Positions 61,802 to 64,000 of a stretch of DNA of 64,000 nucleotides are shown one piece after another. The notes under the pieces are model-generated. The model ran no database searches. It worked only from the letters and a program-made list of their open reading frames with translations, and was not told the DNA's origin. Made by a program: the position numbers and the translations under genes. Origin of the DNA: DAOUJI01 sp965197415 (GTDB taxonomy: Bacteria > Chloroflexota > Dehalococcoidia > Lucifugimonadales > JAGWBF01); assembly GCA_965197415.1 (NCBI GenBank), contig OZ240207.1, positions 868,001 through 932,000 of the forward strand, given 5' to 3'. The stretch's first letter is position 1. Each line of letters opens with the position of its first letter.

Positions 61802-64000
61802 ATGCAATATTCCGTACAACGCGACATCGACGGCAAGCAAATCATCCTGGAAACCGGCAAGTTCGCCGAGCAGGCCAGCGGCGCAGTCACCGTCAGGTGC
61901 GGCGACACCATCGTTCTGGCGACAGCCGTAATTTCCTCGTCTTCCCGACCCAACATCGACTTCCTGCCCCTGACTGTGGACTACGAGGAGAGACTCTACG
62001 CCCGGGGGAAAATCCCCGGCAGCTTCTTCCGCAGGGAGGGGCGCCCTTCCACGGAAGCTATCCTCTATGGCCGCCAGGCGGACCGGTCCATCCGTCCCCT
62101 CTTTCCAAAAGGTTTCTACAACGAGGTCCAGGTAATCCTGACGATCCTGTCGGTGGACCAGGAGAACCCTCCCGAGATTCTCGGAATAATCGGGGCGTCA
62201 GCGGCCCTGTCCATATCCAACGCTCCCTTTGAAGGCCCCATAGGAGCGAGCCGAGTGGCTATGGTGAACGGCGGCTACACCATCAACCCCACCTACCAGG
62301 ACCTGAACGGCGCCCGGCTTAACACCATTGTCGCCGGCACCAGAGACGCCATCATGATGGTGGAGTCGAGTTCCAAGGAAGTCTCTGAAGAAGAAACGCT
62401 CACTGCCATCGAGAAGGCCCAGGAAGCAAACGTGGTCATCGTCGACATGATCGACGAGCTGGTTTCCAAAGCCGGCGTCCCCAAGATGCAGGTTGCGTCT
62501 AAAACGTCCGACGACGACCTGCTCTCCGCCGTCAACACCATCCTGAACGGCAGGATGGGTCAACTTCTTGACGCTGGAAGCGACAAGGTCCAAAGGGAAA
62601 ACGGCATGGGAGATCTGGAGACTGAAGTTAAAGAGAGACTCAAGGACGATTACTCCGGAGACGAAATCTCTGCGGCGTTCGACTCCATACTCAAAGACCA
62701 GGTGCGCTCCCGCATACTGGACCGGGGCCAACGCCCCGATGGACGTGGCCTCAAGGACATCCGTCCCATCAGCTGCGAGGTGGGGGTTTTGCCCCGCACC
62801 CACGGAACGGGCCTGTTCAAGCGGGGACAGACCCAGGTGCTCACGGTTGCGACGCTAGCCGGGGTCGGCATGAGGCAGATGCTGGACACTCTCAGCCCCG
62901 ACGAGTTCAAGCGCTACATCCATCACTACAACTTCACCCCCTACTCCACCGGCGAGGTGAAACGGGTAGGTTCGCCCGGCCGGAGAGAGGTAGGACACGG
63001 AGCGCTGGCCGAACGCGCCGTCGAGGTGATGATGCCGGATGAAGAGGAGTTTCCCTACACCATACGCCTGGTCTCCGAGGTGTTGAGCTCCAACGGCTCG
63101 ACATCCATGGCCAGCGTTTGCGGCTCCACCCTGGCGCTTATGGACGCCGGAGTCCCCCTAGAGCGACCCGTGGCCGGTGTGGCTATGGGACTTATCAAGG
63201 GAGAAGGCGACAAGTACGCTGTTCTCACGGACATACAGGGTATGGAAGACCACCTGGGAGACATGGACTTCAAGGTGGCCGGGACATCGGAAGGCATCAA
63301 CGCCCTGCAAATGGACATCAAAGTGAAGGGGCTGACCCATGATGTCCTGAAGGACGCCTTGGCCCAGGCCAAGGTTGGACGCTTGTTCATCCTAGACAAG
63401 ATGCTTGAGGCTATATCCACCCCAAGAGACACCCTGAGCCAGTATGCCCCCAAGATGGTCCGGATAATGATACCTGTGGACAAAATCGGGACCCTTATCG
63501 GCCCAGGCGGCAAGACCATTCGTGGGATGCAGGAGGAGTTGGGGGTTACGATAGACACCCAAGACTCGGGCGCCGTCACCATCGGCGGGTCAAACCAGGA
63601 GGCCATCGAAAGGGCGAGGGACCGCATCGAAGGCATGACCAGGGAGATCACCGTGGGCGACATTTTCACCGGAAAGGTGTCCCGCATAACCAACTTTGGT
63701 GTATTCGTAGAACTGATCCCGGGTAAAGACGGTCTTCTCCGCAGCGAGGAGATGGCCGACACCGACGAAGAGTTAAACTTCGGGGACGAGGTCACCGTAA
63801 TGGTCAAGGAGATAGACCACATGGGCAGGACCAACCTCTCCAGGCGGGCCCTGTTCGGCGATGCGACTCCACGACAGTCGGCGGAACCTTCACTAAGGGC
63901 GCCGCGACCCCCCGGACCTCGACCAGGCGGCCCAGGTTTTGGACCACCCAGGGGCGGTCCGGGCAGAGGCAGGCCGCCCAGCGGGCCCGGCGGCGGACCC
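61802..64000 (+). CDS. pnp: Polyribonucleotide nucleotidyltransferase, 3' end outside window
   Basis: The frame is open from ATG 61802 to the window end, 733 codons. PNPase degrades RNA by phosphorolysis. The first RNase PH domain holds TVDYEERLYARGKIPGSFFRREGRPST; the second has RPDGRGLKDIRPISCEVGVLPRTHGTGLFKRGQTQVL, VRLVSEVLSSNGSTSMASVCG-type core and GDMDFKVAGT. The KH domain has IGPGGKTIRGMQEE, and the S1 domain GKVSRITNFGVFVEL. After S1 comes a Pro/Gly/Arg-rich tail (RAPRPPGPRPGGPGFGPPRG) that is unusual in length and probably binds RNA. No start of a next gene is visible. Confidence 0.95.
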   Translation, partial: MQYSVQRDIDGKQIILETGKFAEQASGAVTVRCGDTIVLATAVISSSSRPNIDFLPLTVDYEERLYARGKIPGSFFRREGRPSTEAILYGRQADRSIRPLFPKGFYNEVQVILTILSVDQENPPEILGIIGASAALSISNAPFEGPIGASRVAMVNGGYTINPTYQDLNGARLNTIVAGTRDAIMMVESSSKEVSEEETLTAIEKAQEANVVIVDMIDELVSKAGVPKMQVASKTSDDDLLSAVNTILNGRMGQLLDAGSDKVQRENGMGDLETEVKERLKDDYSGDEISAAFDSILKDQVRSRILDRGQRPDGRGLKDIRPISCEVGVLPRTHGTGLFKRGQTQVLTVATLAGVGMRQMLDTLSPDEFKRYIHHYNFTPYSTGEVKRVGSPGRREVGHGALAERAVEVMMPDEEEFPYTIRLVSEVLSSNGSTSMASVCGSTLALMDAGVPLERPVAGVAMGLIKGEGDKYAVLTDIQGMEDHLGDMDFKVAGTSEGINALQMDIKVKGLTHDVLKDALAQAKVGRLFILDKMLEAISTPRDTLSQYAPKMVRIMIPVDKIGTLIGPGGKTIRGMQEELGVTIDTQDSGAVTIGGSNQEAIERARDRIEGMTREITVGDIFTGKVSRITNFGVFVELIPGKDGLLRSEEMADTDEELNFGDEVTVMVKEIDHMGRTNLSRRALFGDATPRQSAEPSLRAPRPPGPRPGGPGFGPPRGGPGRGRPPSGPGGGP

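Noticed and set aside
1..64000. Search for CRISPR arrays, tRNA and rRNA genes
   Set aside because: No regularly spaced repeat set with unique spacers and no cloverleaf or rRNA-like segment was seen; by-eye reading could miss a tRNA.

Overview
The window looks like chromosome from an uncultured Chloroflexota bacterium, probably a relative of Dehalococcoidia/SAR202. This is an inference from gene content, not a database match. Supporting signs are paired CaiB/BaiF CoA-transferases, an F420-type LLM oxidoreductase, an MmgE/PrpD protein, a PAC2-family protein, several lipoproteins with Thr/Pro-rich stalks but no outer-membrane machinery, and -10 boxes that sit directly against start codons. Most genes are G+C rich. 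The accessory patches near 24.3-25.4 kb and 58.7-60.5 kb are visibly more A+T rich. No tRNA, rRNA or CRISPR array was seen.

Layout. 0.2-1.0 kb: a small unknown gene and a frameshifted partner. 1.2-3.8 kb: two translationally coupled CoA-transferases; the second carries an in-frame intergenic-type repeat. 3.8-4.6 kb: a hicAB toxin-antitoxin pair with a readable promoter/operator. 4.7-13.8 kb: an ABC system with two very large FtsX-like permeases, two ATPases and a small membrane protein. 14.7-15.5 kb: an intact IS5-type insertion sequence whose transposase needs a -1 frameshift. 16-20.8 kb: a large hydrolase, a zinc-ribbon protein with a long structured leader, a histidine kinase/response regulator pair and dodecin. 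21.1-22.9 kb: a degenerate methylglyoxal-synthase-like protein and PstS, each preceded by TTAA repeats at 11-bp spacing that read as Pho boxes. 23.2-24.1 kb: an iron-storage pair (Bfd-like ferredoxin, bacterioferritin). 24.3-36 kb: mixed core genes (bifunctional nuclease, RidA, YceI, HNH nuclease, HolB, LysA) and accessory patches, including two paralogues of an unknown Arg-rich protein and a duplicated promoter/leader-RNA segment in front of a cysteine-less HesB-like gene. 36-45.6 kb: catabolic and lipoprotein genes. 45.6-57.5 kb: GyrA, PuuD-like hydrolase, a P-loop protein plus a GreA fused to an integrase-like domain, FolK/FolP, an acyl-CoA carboxylase beta subunit, and CoA-binding and PAC2 proteins. 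58.6-60.6 kb: a two-gene DUF4365-type module between imperfect direct repeats. 61.4-64 kb: rpsO, an intrinsic terminator, and pnp running off the end.

How genes work together. The clearest functional units are hicA-hicB, the ABC module, the kinase-regulator-dodecin group, the Pho-type group, Bfd-Bfr, lysA-holB, folP-folK, rpsO-pnp and a four-gene minus-strand operon (hydrolase, 2Fe-2S protein, PrpD, SDR). The most promising undescribed elements are the duplicated leader RNA at 34-35 kb, the repeat-flanked nuclease-like module at 58.6-60.6 kb, the Pho-box-driven degenerate MgsA homologue, and the P-loop/GreA-fusion operon at 49-52 kb.
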